NCBI GenBank assembly: GCA_024685545.1
Contig: JAIKVR010000072.1
Coordinates: forward strand, 1-64,000
Direction of reading: 5' to 3'
Length of the DNA: 64,000 nt
Source of the DNA: Eubacteriales bacterium
Lineage (GTDB): Bacteria; Bacillota; Clostridia; Eubacteriales; Anaerofustaceae
Position numbers and translations under genes: made by a program. Positions 26,668 through 34,823 of the stretch are shown here, piece by piece. The notes below the pieces were generated by a model. It was given only the letters and a program-made list of their open reading frames with translations, was not told where the DNA came from and searched no databases. Positions within the stretch are counted from its first letter, which is position 1. Each line of letters starts with the position of its first letter.

Positions 26668-28610
26668 TGGGTAGAGGCGGAGGCCCCGGAGGAAGAGGCG
26701 GAGGAAGAAGAGATCCCAGACAGGCCATGGAGGATATGAACTATAAGTTCAATCCCCAGGTCTTTGGACGTATTTTCACCTATATGAAGGGCAAATACAT
26801 CCTCATGACCCTCTTCGTATTTTTCACAATCGTAGCTAACACTTACTGCAGGCTGAGAGGAACATGGTTCACCGGCCAGCTGATCGACAATTATATAGCC
26901 AAGAAAGATTTGGCGGGACTGCCTCACGCGATGATCGAGATTGTCATCATTCATCTGGCGGAGATCCTCATCCAGCTCTCACAGCAGCTAGTAATGAACA
27001 GACTGACTCAGGGCATAACAAAAGACATCAGGGACGACCTGTTCACGAAGATGCAATCACTACCGATCAAGTATTTTGACCAGCACTCCACGGGCAATAT
27101 CATGAGCCGTTTCACAAACGACGTCGACACTGTCAGCCGCGTCATACAGTCCACACTGACACAGGTGTTCTCCACATTGCTCACACTGTTCAGCGTTCTG
27201 GGCAGCATGCTCGTGATATCCATCCCGTTAACCGGAATGGTCTTCGTATTCGTCATCCTGATGGGAGTATTCTCCACCAAGATCGGCGGTAAGAGCGCCA
27301 GGTACTTCTTCGGTCGCCAGATTGCTGTCGGGAATGTCAACGGTTATATCGAGGAACACGTCACAGGCCAGAAAGTCGTCAAGGTCTTCAACTATGAAGA
27401 AAGGGCCAAGAAGGAATTTGACAAGGAGAATACCGAACTGTTCAGAGTATCCGATAAGGCAAACCTCTTCTCCAACATACTTATGCCTATCAACGGACTT
27501 CTTGGCAATATCCAGTATATTGTTCTGGCGTTGCTTGGAGCCATCATGGCGATCAAGGGCGGAAGCTTCAACTTCACCATAGCCGGTAGGCATGTACTGC
27601 AGCTTGGCGAATTGATCACCTTCTTAAGCCTTTCCAGACAGTTCACGATGCCCCTGACTCAGATATCAATGCAGGTCAATACGGTCGTACAGTCCATGGC
27701 AGGCGCTCAGAGAATATTCACGATCATGGACGAAAAGCCGGAAGAAGACGACGGAAAGATCACGCTTGTCAATGTTACCAAGGCTGAAGACGGCACATTG
27801 ACCGAATGCGCTGAAAGGACAGAGCACTGGGCATGGAAGATTCCCAACGAAGACGGCACCGTCGAACTCAGGGAACTCAAGGGAGACATCAAGCTTAACA
27901 ATGTCTACTTCGGATACGATCCGGAAAAGACCGTGTTGCATGATATTTCCATATATGCAAAGCCGGGCCAGAAGATAGCGCTTGTAGGAGCGACAGGTGC
28001 CGGCAAGACCACCATAACGAACCTGATCAACAGATTCTATGATATCCAGTCCGGTGAGATTCTATACGACGGAATCAACATCAAGAATATTAAGAAGAAG
28101 GACCTGAGAGGATCCATGTCCATCGTACTGCAGGATACCGACCTCTTCACAGGAACCGTTATGGAGAACATCCGCTACGGAAAACTTGACGCAACGGATG
28201 AGGAATGCATAGAGGCGGCCAAGATCGCCAATGCCCACGGTTTCATCGAAAGACTGACCGACGGCTACGATACGATGCTGGATTCCAACGGCACCAACCT
28301 GTCTCAGGGCCAGAGACAGCTGCTCACCATAGCCCGCGCGGCAGTTGCCGATCCTCCGGTAATGATCCTGGACGAAGCAACCAGTTCCATCGATACCCGT
28401 ACGGAAGCTCTGGTACAGAGTGGCATGGACAGACTGATGGAAGGCAGAACGGTATTCGTTATCGCTCACAGACTCTCTACAGTCCAAAACTCTGATGCCA
28501 TCATGGTCATTGACCAGGGCAAGATCATAGAGAGAGGCGACCACAACACTCTTATCGACCAGAAGGGCGTTTATTATCAGCTCTATACAGGAGCATTCGA
28601 ACTGGAATAA
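26667..28610 (+). CDS. Heterodimeric ABC multidrug exporter, catalytic subunit
   Basis: A 647-residue half-transporter, with a Gly/Arg-rich N terminus (GRGGGPGGRGGG), six membrane helices, and an ATPase domain with Walker A GATGAGKTT, signature LSQGQRQ and an intact Walker B VMILDEATSSID. It therefore carries the canonical Glu, and its partner's signature motif completes the active ATP site. A roughly 30-residue insert (near 362-395) between membrane and ATPase domains is typical of BmrD-like subunits. It ends just before a strong terminator. Confidence 0.95.
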   Translation: MGRGGGPGGRGGGRRDPRQAMEDMNYKFNPQVFGRIFTYMKGKYILMTLFVFFTIVANTYCRLRGTWFTGQLIDNYIAKKDLAGLPHAMIEIVIIHLAEILIQLSQQLVMNRLTQGITKDIRDDLFTKMQSLPIKYFDQHSTGNIMSRFTNDVDTVSRVIQSTLTQVFSTLLTLFSVLGSMLVISIPLTGMVFVFVILMGVFSTKIGGKSARYFFGRQIAVGNVNGYIEEHVTGQKVVKVFNYEERAKKEFDKENTELFRVSDKANLFSNILMPINGLLGNIQYIVLALLGAIMAIKGGSFNFTIAGRHVLQLGELITFLSLSRQFTMPLTQISMQVNTVVQSMAGAQRIFTIMDEKPEEDDGKITLVNVTKAEDGTLTECAERTEHWAWKIPNEDGTVELRELKGDIKLNNVYFGYDPEKTVLHDISIYAKPGQKIALVGATGAGKTTITNLINRFYDIQSGEILYDGINIKNIKKKDLRGSMSIVLQDTDLFTGTVMENIRYGKLDATDEECIEAAKIANAHGFIERLTDGYDTMLDSNGTNLSQGQRQLLTIARAAVADPPVMILDEATSSIDTRTEALVQSGMDRLMEGRTVFVIAHRLSTVQNSDAIMVIDQGKIIERGDHNTLIDQKGVYYQLYTGAFELE

Positions 28611-28622
28611 GAACCGAAACAA

Positions 28623-28657
28623 AAAATCCCCCCTTATATACAGGAGGGATTTTTTTA
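28623..28657. terminator. Bidirectional terminator between ABC exporter and CDF gene
   Basis: AAAAAATCCCCCC, loop, GGAGGGATTTTTTT. T-runs follow on both strands, so it serves both converging transcripts. A second perfect 10-bp inverted repeat (AAATCCGACC, 28670-28708) spans the stop codon of the CDF gene. Confidence 0.88.
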
Positions 28658-28695
28658 TGTTATTTTTCGAAATCCGACCCGATCTGAGGAACAGT

Positions 28696-29574
28696 TCAGG
28701 TCGGATTTACGTGCACCATAACGTGTTTTACCGCAGGCGCGAATTCGCTCTCGACCCTGTCGTGAACCTCCTGGGCGATATCGTGGGCAGCAGCCAGGCT
28801 CAGATCCTTGTCTACAGCGACCTCCACCTCCACGTATATCTTATTGGCGAACTGCCTTGTGTTCAGCATATCCAGTCTTTTTACGCCGTCGACGGATAGT
28901 ATCGCCTCCTCCATTTCTGACTCCACCTCATCGCTGCAGGATTTATCAGTGATCTTCGCTGCGTTCTCTCTGAATATTTCTATGGCTGTACGCACGATCA
29001 GCACGCTCATGAAGGCACCTGCGATACTGTCCGCCTGAGGATATCCAAGCATGGCACCGATTATTCCAAGCGACACGCCGGAAGACGCGAATACGTCTGA
29101 AAGATGATCCTTGCTTTCCGCCTCAAGAGCAGGAGAAGAAAGCTTTTTCGCTTTTACTGAGGCTGCTTTATACATGATAAGTTTAATGGCCATTGAAACA
29201 ACAGAAGCTGTCAGCGCAATAACAGCAGGTGACTGTGTTTTTTCTCTATAAAAAAGTGCCCGGACACTCTCCCAGCCTAGCGCAACACCGGTGAACCCGA
29301 TGAAAAAGGAAAGCATAAGCGCCGCAACGCATTCGAACGTCTCATGCCCGTAGGGGTGATCCTTATCCGCCTCCTTTGCTCCCATCTTGATACCGACAGC
29401 GACGATTACGCCTCTCAGCACATCCCCGGCAGATTCGATACCATCAGAGGTGAGTGCGGCGCTGCGGCCTAATATCCCTGCTATGATCTTTACTGCACAT
29501 AGCGCCACATTCAGCGCTATCGTCGTGAATGAAGCAAGCATTGCTTCTTTTTCAGATTTTCTTTCGTCTGACAA
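28696..29574 (-). CDS. Cation diffusion facilitator family metal exporter
   Basis: A 292-residue CDF antiporter with six membrane helices and a cytoplasmic C-terminal domain. Metal-site residues are visible: DGIESAGD in helix 2 and the H-x-x-x-D pattern in KDHLSDVFASS of helix 5. The C-terminal domain has the family's ferredoxin-like fold (IYVEVEVAVD ... HDIAQEVHDRVE). TTG start at 29574 with AGGAG before it. It sits behind a NiCo riboswitch, so nickel or cobalt export is the likely function, rather than zinc or manganese. Confidence 0.95.
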   Translation of the reverse strand: MSDERKSEKEAMLASFTTIALNVALCAVKIIAGILGRSAALTSDGIESAGDVLRGVIVAVGIKMGAKEADKDHPYGHETFECVAALMLSFFIGFTGVALGWESVRALFYREKTQSPAVIALTASVVSMAIKLIMYKAASVKAKKLSSPALEAESKDHLSDVFASSGVSLGIIGAMLGYPQADSIAGAFMSVLIVRTAIEIFRENAAKITDKSCSDEVESEMEEAILSVDGVKRLDMLNTRQFANKIYVEVEVAVDKDLSLAAAHDIAQEVHDRVESEFAPAVKHVMVHVNPT

Positions 29575-29585
29575 ATCAAATCTCC

Positions 29586-29617
29586 TATAAAAAGAGGTAC
29601 GGCTCTACACCCGTACC
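29586..29617 (-). terminator. Second leader hairpin before the CDF gene
   Basis: Minus strand GGTACGG, eight-base loop, CCGTACC, then CTCTTTTT. It lies between the riboswitch terminator and the ribosome binding site, so it may back up the first terminator or hide the start region. Confidence 0.65.
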
Positions 29618-29623
29618 CCTAAT

Positions 29624-29656
29624 AAAAAAGCCCGGGAACAAAACCGTCCCACAGAC
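29624..29656 (-). terminator. NiCo riboswitch terminator
   Basis: The 3' strand of the aptamer (GTCTGTGGGACGG) can re-pair with TTCCCGGGC, followed by TTTTTT. Metal binding to the aptamer would prevent this pairing and let transcription reach the exporter gene, the known ON-switch logic of this class. Confidence 0.75.
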
Positions 29657-29719
29657 TTGAAATTCTGCTGCCGAGAATCGGCCCGGCTCCATGGCTCTCG
29701 CCATCGCCTGCTCAGTTTG
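29641..29719 (-). promoter_or_regulatory. NiCo (nickel/cobalt) riboswitch
   Basis: On the minus strand the order AACTGAGCAGGC, a stem ATGGC-GAGA-GCCAT, GGAGCCGGGC, a stem GCCGA-TTC-TCGGC, AGCAGA and TCTGTGGGACGGTT matches the four-stem NiCo aptamer, which I know from a crystallised clostridial example. The conserved GCAGGC, GCCGGGC and GTGGGAC blocks are all present. It controls the CDF exporter gene. Confidence 0.9.
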
Positions 29720-29753
29720 TACTGTAGATTGTTGCAGTGCAAATTGCATGGTT

Positions 29754-29782
29754 ATTGTAACATGTATTCTCGGTCCTGTCAA
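29754..29782 (-). promoter_or_regulatory. Promoter of the NiCo riboswitch/CDF transcript
   Basis: Minus strand TTGACA (29777-29782), 17 bases, TACAAT (29754-29759). The predicted start, near 29746, is about 25 bases before the aptamer. Confidence 0.8.
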
Positions 29783-29867
29783 CTGAACGTCAATCAAGAA
29801 AAGCCGTGCCAAATAGTGGTTTATGCCTGGATATTTTAAAGATATAGACCGATTGACCTGTTCTCGT

Positions 29868-31082
29868 TTATCTGTCCGCCTGCACTCTGCCTGCAACAAA
29901 CAGGTTGCCCAGCGAAAAGAACGCGGCGATAAAGAAGACATATTGCGGGCCGAAGCCAGTCCAGACCAGTCCGCTGACCTGGGCGGCGATAATGGATACA
30001 ATATGATCCAGGCTGGTGCCGGTAGAAAGTGCTCGGGTCACCTCCGATTCGTTAACAGCTATATTTCTCAGATAGAGAGAACGAACCATGCCTGTCTGCA
30101 TGGAAAGGCTGTCCAGTATATAAAGCAGGTAGATCAGGAAAGCAGCAGGAGCACCGGTCAGTTTTTCTCCGTTGATCAGCGCTACAGTCAGTCCGTAGCC
30201 CAGGTAAACGAAAATATAGCTAAGGGCGTCCACGTACATCATCTTTTTGATCCCGAATCTGTCCATACATTTCCCTATAAATCGGATGAAGAATATGCCA
30301 ATGAGCGATGACGTCATGGAGAGCACTGACATAACATCCGCTCCTTTTTCGAGTATATCGATGATGACCCAGGAACCGAATACGAAAGCGATCTGCTTCT
30401 GTACTCCGCGCAGGATCGTAAGAAGATAAAAGTAGATATATTCCCTTCGGAAAACGAAGCGCTGGGCTCGTGAATCCGGTACAGTGATCGTTTTGCCCTC
30501 ATATCTACTCTGTCTGTAAAGTCTGATCGCAAGAACCGCAGCCGCTGCATAAAGGCAGGAAGAGATAAGAAATATGGGCTTGACCGGAGTTTTGAAAGTA
30601 AAAATCCCTGTTTTAAAACCGAGGAATACAGCGAAGGCTGCCAACATTCCGCAAAAGGTGCGGGCTGATGCGTATCGCCCCATCTGCTGCCCGACTTTAT
30701 CCTTCTCAGACAGGCTCATGCCTATGGAATCTGTAAGGGGAAGATAGATATGCTGTCCCAACGAGAAAATGAAGAGGTATACCAGCATCAATGCGAAGGA
30801 AGGGGTCATAATGCCAAGGACCGTTATTCCGATCAGGGAAAGCATCTGAGCGATGAATGCAAGCTTTATATCTCCCAAAGAACCCAGAAGTGCGAAAACA
30901 AAAACGCAAAGCATCCCCGGAGTTTCGCGCGGAAATTCTATAAAAGCTCTCAGGGACGCATTGACATTGTATGCGTCTTTGAAGAAATTGGAGAGCACAC
31001 TGTCGCTGAATCCTCCGGCTAAAGCCACTGCCGCGGAAAAAAACAGAAACAGCTGTGATGCAGAGATTTTTTTTGTTTTCAT
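29868..31082 (-). CDS. MFS transporter
   Basis: A 404-residue major facilitator protein with about 12 hydrophobic helices and a charged central loop (RLYRQSRYEGKT near residue 190). The loop KCMDRFGIKKM, between helices of the second half, is the usual MFS motif. The substrate is not assignable. It starts one base after the stop of a GIY-YIG gene, so the two are co-transcribed. Confidence 0.88.
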   Translation of the reverse strand: MKTKKISASQLFLFFSAAVALAGGFSDSVLSNFFKDAYNVNASLRAFIEFPRETPGMLCVFVFALLGSLGDIKLAFIAQMLSLIGITVLGIMTPSFALMLVYLFIFSLGQHIYLPLTDSIGMSLSEKDKVGQQMGRYASARTFCGMLAAFAVFLGFKTGIFTFKTPVKPIFLISSCLYAAAAVLAIRLYRQSRYEGKTITVPDSRAQRFVFRREYIYFYLLTILRGVQKQIAFVFGSWVIIDILEKGADVMSVLSMTSSLIGIFFIRFIGKCMDRFGIKKMMYVDALSYIFVYLGYGLTVALINGEKLTGAPAAFLIYLLYILDSLSMQTGMVRSLYLRNIAVNESEVTRALSTGTSLDHIVSIIAAQVSGLVWTGFGPQYVFFIAAFFSLGNLFVAGRVQADR

Positions 31083-31083
31083 T

Positions 31084-31392
31084 TTAAGTTTCTTCCTCTT
31101 TATTGCCGCCTGCCGTTATTTCATCGATCATTTCCACCGTTACGTTTCCCATGGCGAGTTTGACCTTTCTGGATAGCTTCTTTATCTCTATCTCACGTCT
31201 CATCGCTTGAGATCTGTCCGCCAGCTCCTCAAGATAGAAGAGTGTCACAGGGCGGCGTGGAGCCGTGTACTTTGAAGCGGTGCCCTTTTGGTGAGAAGAA
31301 AAGCGCTGGGCTATATCGTTGGTCCAGCCGGTGTAAAGGGTGCCGTCAGCACATTTCAGCATATAAACGAAATTCCTGTTCTTAAGCTGCAT
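31084..31392 (-). CDS. GIY-YIG nuclease superfamily protein (YhbQ-like)
   Basis: A 102-residue protein: a single GIY-YIG domain with the two signature strands FVYMLKC and LYTGWTNDIAQR, and the catalytic Arg/Glu region (HQKGTASKYTAPRRP, LEELADRSQAMRREIEIK). The start is set at ATG 31392, where the family begins; an upstream in-frame extension would add a membrane-like stretch unlike the family. A TATAAT lies at 31398-31403, six bases before this ATG, and no ribosome binding site is visible, so the mRNA may be leaderless. Small proteins of this type are thought to act on DNA, but their role is poorly defined. Confidence 0.9.
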   Translation of the reverse strand: MQLKNRNFVYMLKCADGTLYTGWTNDIAQRFSSHQKGTASKYTAPRRPVTLFYLEELADRSQAMRREIEIKKLSRKVKLAMGNVTVEMIDEITAGGNKEEET

Positions 31393-31507
31393 AACATGAT
31401 TATAGCATTTTACGGAGCCGTAACATTGAATACTTTCTGCAGATAAATGCTTCACATAGCTGAACCAGATCCAAAGAAGGATACAGGAAAAATACAGCTC
31501 CCAGAAT

Positions 31508-31548
31508 AATAAAAATCCTCTTCTCATCTCTCAAATAAGAAGAGGATT
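31508..31548 (-). terminator. Terminator of the surface-protein operon
   Basis: Minus strand AATCCTCTTCT, 13-base loop, AGAAGAGGATT, then TTTTTATT. It lies right after the basic-tailed membrane protein gene and separates it from the GIY-YIG gene. Confidence 0.88.
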
Positions 31549-31573
31549 GCAATTATTAGTATGTCGTATCGGA

Positions 31574-32083
31574 TCATTTCGAGATCTGCTCATGAATTCC
31601 TGCAACATCTTTTTCTTCTGATTTTCTCACCTGCGCGGGCCGTGTCTCGATCAGTTCTTCGGCAGCAGCAGTTTTCAATGCGCTACTCTTCCCTGCCGGT
31701 TTTGTATTGATAAATTGCGGGACCGCTGTCTGCTTATCTGCAGGCTTCGGACGGGCAGGCCTGGCTGCAGTCTGTTTTGCGCTGGTCTGTTTGCCAGTGG
31801 TTCGTGCAGTGGGAGCATTTCTGGCAGCAGAAGCTTTTCTAGCAGCGGCGTGCTGCTGTGCTCTGAGAGCGGCGTTCTTCATGGCTCTCTGGTAGTTTCC
31901 GATAACTGTTGTAAGAGTGTTGACGATTATCAGAACACACAGCACCATCATCATCACTTTAGCGCCAAGATTATCAATAAAACCCATAGCAGGGTTGAAA
32001 AACACATCCAAGATAAGCAGAGTCAGCAACACAATTGCCAGTATCATGCACAGATGAGGAAGGACACGTCTTATTCTTCTCAT
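31574..32083 (-). CDS. Two-helix membrane protein with basic Ala/Lys-rich tail
   Basis: A 169-residue protein of unknown family. A basic start (MRRIRR) is followed by two membrane helices (about 8-30 and 40-62), then about 100 residues of low-complexity Ala/Lys/Thr/Pro-rich sequence resembling a disordered, DNA- or polyanion-binding tail. The positive-inside rule puts the tail in the cytoplasm. Its start overlaps the stop of the phosphodiester glycosidase gene by four bases, and it is the last gene of this operon. Confidence 0.75.
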   Translation of the reverse strand: MRRIRRVLPHLCMILAIVLLTLLILDVFFNPAMGFIDNLGAKVMMMVLCVLIIVNTLTTVIGNYQRAMKNAALRAQQHAAARKASAARNAPTARTTGKQTSAKQTAARPARPKPADKQTAVPQFINTKPAGKSSALKTAAAEELIETRPAQVRKSEEKDVAGIHEQISK

Positions 32084-33075
32084 TGTCTGCCCTCCCAGTC
32101 TGTAATATAAATGATGTCGCTGGTATTGCGTCCACCTGCGGAAGGACGATTGACCGTAACCTTGTTGAAAGTCATCTCCGAGGTTGCTCCACCGTCCAGA
32201 TTATAAGCTACCTTGCAGCCAAGGCTGCACATAAGCTCTGCCAATTCATCCAGTGTCATTCCAACGGAATACCCGCTTTGTCTTCCATCCACTACGACAA
32301 ATACGTAATGCCCCGGTTCGATATACCCGATTGCGGTTCTCGGATGTTCTCCTGCAAGATACCCGCTAAAGCCGCTGCCCGGTGTACCGTCGGATTTAAT
32401 GAGGCTGGGTCCGAAGCTCCAGGCCTGCCAGGCGCCTTTAGCCATCTCGTCTTCAGCGTTGAATTTGGCCTGAGGCACGACAGCCATGGTCCCGTCTTTG
32501 TACATTACGCATATGTCTGCAGTTGCCTCCGCCCTGTACAATACCCCGTTCCGTATTACAGCACTCGGCTTGCCCCAGCCGTAGGTATCTCCGTTGATAG
32601 CAGCAATGGCATTATATTCGATCGAAAGTGCCAGAGTCCTCTCTCCCAATGAACGGCCATATTTGCCTCTTGCGAAAGCATTCCTCAGGCAACGATAGTC
32701 GCTTATGAGGATATCTTCGACATAATATGTATTCCTTCCGTCATTAGCCTGGGTGAGAGTGACTTTGAGGGTCTTGCTCTTGTCAGTCTGATATACCGTA
32801 TATGAATCCTTCGTCACTTCCACGTTTTTTTCCTTGGAATCCACGTCAAAATGATACAGGATGCCGTCGCCTGCAGGAGAATCCTCTCCTCCTTCTCCCC
32901 CAGGTTCCACGATGGGCGGGTCAGGCTGCACAGGCGGCTCATACTGTATCGGGCGAACGTGGTGGAAGTAGGCAAAAACGACAAGCGTGAGCCCTACCAG
33001 GAGTATATCTGCGGCAAAGCTCCTCAGCATGGCTGTAAGACGGCTGTTTCTTCTTTTTCTCTTATTTTTTGTCAT
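32080..33075 (-). CDS. Phosphodiester glycosidase (NAGPA-domain) family exoprotein
   Basis: A 331-residue protein with a basic N terminus (KNKRKRRNSR), one membrane helix (about 20-40), a Pro/Gly linker (to residue 70) and a C-terminal NAGPA domain (about 150-325). Family motifs are AAINGDTYG, NGVLYR, HPRTAIGY, VVVDGRQSGYSVGMT and NLDGGATSEM. The helix anchors the enzyme outside. This family removes sugar-1-phosphate caps from phosphodiester-linked glycans. Overlap with the glycosyltransferase gene (14 bases) suggests a joint role in a cell-surface polymer. Confidence 0.9.
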   Translation of the reverse strand: MTKNKRKRRNSRLTAMLRSFAADILLVGLTLVVFAYFHHVRPIQYEPPVQPDPPIVEPGGEGGEDSPAGDGILYHFDVDSKEKNVEVTKDSYTVYQTDKSKTLKVTLTQANDGRNTYYVEDILISDYRCLRNAFARGKYGRSLGERTLALSIEYNAIAAINGDTYGWGKPSAVIRNGVLYRAEATADICVMYKDGTMAVVPQAKFNAEDEMAKGAWQAWSFGPSLIKSDGTPGSGFSGYLAGEHPRTAIGYIEPGHYVFVVVDGRQSGYSVGMTLDELAELMCSLGCKVAYNLDGGATSEMTFNKVTVNRPSAGGRNTSDIIYITDWEGRQ

Positions 33076-34120
33076 CGCTCTTGTCAGTTTTTGTAAATAT
33101 ATAGTTTTTCTGCACTGAATAGCTGAGTATGAAGAGAACGGTCTCCACTATGAGCTTGGCAACTGCCAGATTTATGCCGAGTTTAATATTAAGCAGCCAC
33201 AATAAGCAGTAGTTGAGTCCCATATTGACTAGAACCAGCAGATAATACTTTATGAAGGAGCCCTTGTTTGCAGAAGCAAAGACCACTTTCTTATTCATCG
33301 TGTAATTAAACAGACTGCTCACTATCCTGGCTCCGATAACGCTTGCCAGCAAAGATATATCCTCGCTGAACATAGCTGCAGTGATCTTCTTCAAGAGCAG
33401 CAGCAGGATGAAATCTATCGCTGCACTGGCGAGTGAGGAACCTCCGAACTTCAGTATGCGTGAGTATATGCGTATGGAATCCTTCACAATATCGAAATGG
33501 GAAGCGCTGTTGTCGTCAATATAGACTGTCTGGATAGGGACCTCCAGTATCCTTATGCCGCTGCGCGCCGCATACATGAGCACATTCATCTCATATTCGT
33601 ACCGATCGCCTTCCTGTCCGAGCATGAATTCGAAGAGCTTTCTTGAGAAACCTCTGAGACCAGTCTGTGTGTCGTAGACTTTGGAACCTGAGACCAGACG
33701 GAATACGAAACGTGTTATGGTATTTCCCAATATGGATTTAAACGGGGCACCGTTATCGAATTTTCGGCTGCCCAATACGAGGCACTCTTCGTTTTCTTCG
33801 AGTGCTAAAGCTACTTTTTCGATATCTTCGGGTTTATGCTGGCCATCGGCGTCTGCGGTGACTATACCGAAAACATCCGGCATGTTTTCCATAATATAGA
33901 TGATACCTGTTTTAAGGGCGCTCCCTTTCCCGCGATTCGGTTTGTACCTTATCTGCCTGACCTCATCAGGAAGAGAAGTAAAGATCCCGTCATAAGAATC
34001 TTCGCTGCCGTCATCAACTACCACAACTGGGTAACCGTTAGCGATGAGTTTCTCGGAGTATTCGATGAGTTCCTTCGTAGGATCGTAGGCAGGTATAAGA
34101 ACGACTGTTTTTTTCTCCAT
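33062..34120 (-). CDS. GT2 glycosyltransferase fused to GtrA-like membrane domain
   Basis: A 352-residue protein. Residues 1-230 are a dolichol-phosphate-mannose-synthase-like family 2 glycosyltransferase: VLIPAYDP, VVVDDGSED, GIVTADADGQH (metal-binding D-x-D) and TQTGLRGFS. Residues about 235-350 carry four helices of the GtrA type. It probably loads a sugar on a lipid carrier and flips it for surface glycan modification. ATG 34120 has AAGGA ten bases before; an in-frame start 111 bases upstream lacks one. It leads a three-gene operon. Confidence 0.9.
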   Translation of the reverse strand: MEKKTVVLIPAYDPTKELIEYSEKLIANGYPVVVVDDGSEDSYDGIFTSLPDEVRQIRYKPNRGKGSALKTGIIYIMENMPDVFGIVTADADGQHKPEDIEKVALALEENEECLVLGSRKFDNGAPFKSILGNTITRFVFRLVSGSKVYDTQTGLRGFSRKLFEFMLGQEGDRYEYEMNVLMYAARSGIRILEVPIQTVYIDDNSASHFDIVKDSIRIYSRILKFGGSSLASAAIDFILLLLLKKITAAMFSEDISLLASVIGARIVSSLFNYTMNKKVVFASANKGSFIKYYLLVLVNMGLNYCLLWLLNIKLGINLAVAKLIVETVLFILSYSVQKNYIFTKTDKSDDKK

Positions 34121-34298
34121 ATCAGGTGATCCTTGGTATATTTCGTGCCAGTATCTGCGTACCTTTACTGTATTCTGTATTCTAACACATATGGAGTTAC
34201 AAGGCGATGAAAAGATGATTAATTTAGGCAAAACAGGGATTGGACCGCGTATGGGAGAGACATGCGGGTTTGCCAGCAGTCATGACCGGATCATACTA

Positions 34299-34327
34299 CA
34301 AAAAATCAGGCAGCCCTGAGGGCTGCC
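34299..34327 (-). terminator. iscSU terminator
   Basis: A nearly self-complementary stem GGCAGCCCT-CAG-region-AGGGCTGCC (34309-34327) is followed on the minus strand by TGATTTTTT. It lies 38 bases after the iscU stop. Confidence 0.88.
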
Positions 34328-34364
34328 CGGGAAAAATGCATAATGAATTAAGGAGGAACTTCAA

Positions 34365-34823
34365 TTACTCTTCCATCTGATAGAACTCTTCCGTCTCATC
34401 GATGTCATTGACAGGTTTCGTTAACCCTTCAATGGTTATATCATGCCTCTCGGCATAGTCCCAAAGAGCGGCGTGGATCGCCTGCTCCGCAAGAAGAGAG
34501 CAGTGGAGCTTGATCTTAGGCAGACCGTCAAGGGCTTCAGCCACAGCCTTATTCGTGATCTCCAGCGCCTCTTTGATCGTCTTTCCCTTTATGAGTTCAG
34601 TTGCCATGCTGCTGGTGGCTACAGCCGCGCCGCAGCCGAACGTCTTGAATTTAGCTTCCCTGATCACCTCGTCGTCATCAATATCGAGGTACATCCTCAT
34701 TATATCTCCGCACTTGGCATTGCCTACGGTGCCCACACCGGACGGATCTTCAATCTCCCCCACATTGCGCGGATTCATGAAATGGTCCAGTACTTTCTTT
34801 GAATACTCTGTTGTCTGGCTCAT
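34365..34823 (-). CDS. iscU: Iron-sulfur cluster scaffold protein IscU/NifU-type
   Basis: A 152-residue scaffold on which Fe-S clusters are built before transfer. The three ligand Cys are present in GNAKCGD (residue 38 region), FGCGAAVA and KLHCSLLAE; the conserved Asp follows the first Cys. It overlaps iscS by four bases. In this layout, typical of Clostridia, no IscA, HscA or ferredoxin follows. The short acidic C-terminal tail (DIDETEEFYQMEE) is extra compared with E. coli IscU. Confidence 0.96.
   Translation of the reverse strand: MSQTTEYSKKVLDHFMNPRNVGEIEDPSGVGTVGNAKCGDIMRMYLDIDDDEVIREAKFKTFGCGAAVATSSMATELIKGKTIKEALEITNKAVAEALDGLPKIKLHCSLLAEQAIHAALWDYAERHDITIEGLTKPVNDIDETEEFYQMEE

Noticed and set aside
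29641..29719. SRP RNA, 6S RNA or manganese (yybP-ykoY) riboswitch
   Set aside because: The conserved blocks of those RNAs are missing, while the order of GCAGGC, GCCGGGC and GTGGGAC blocks fits the NiCo class.
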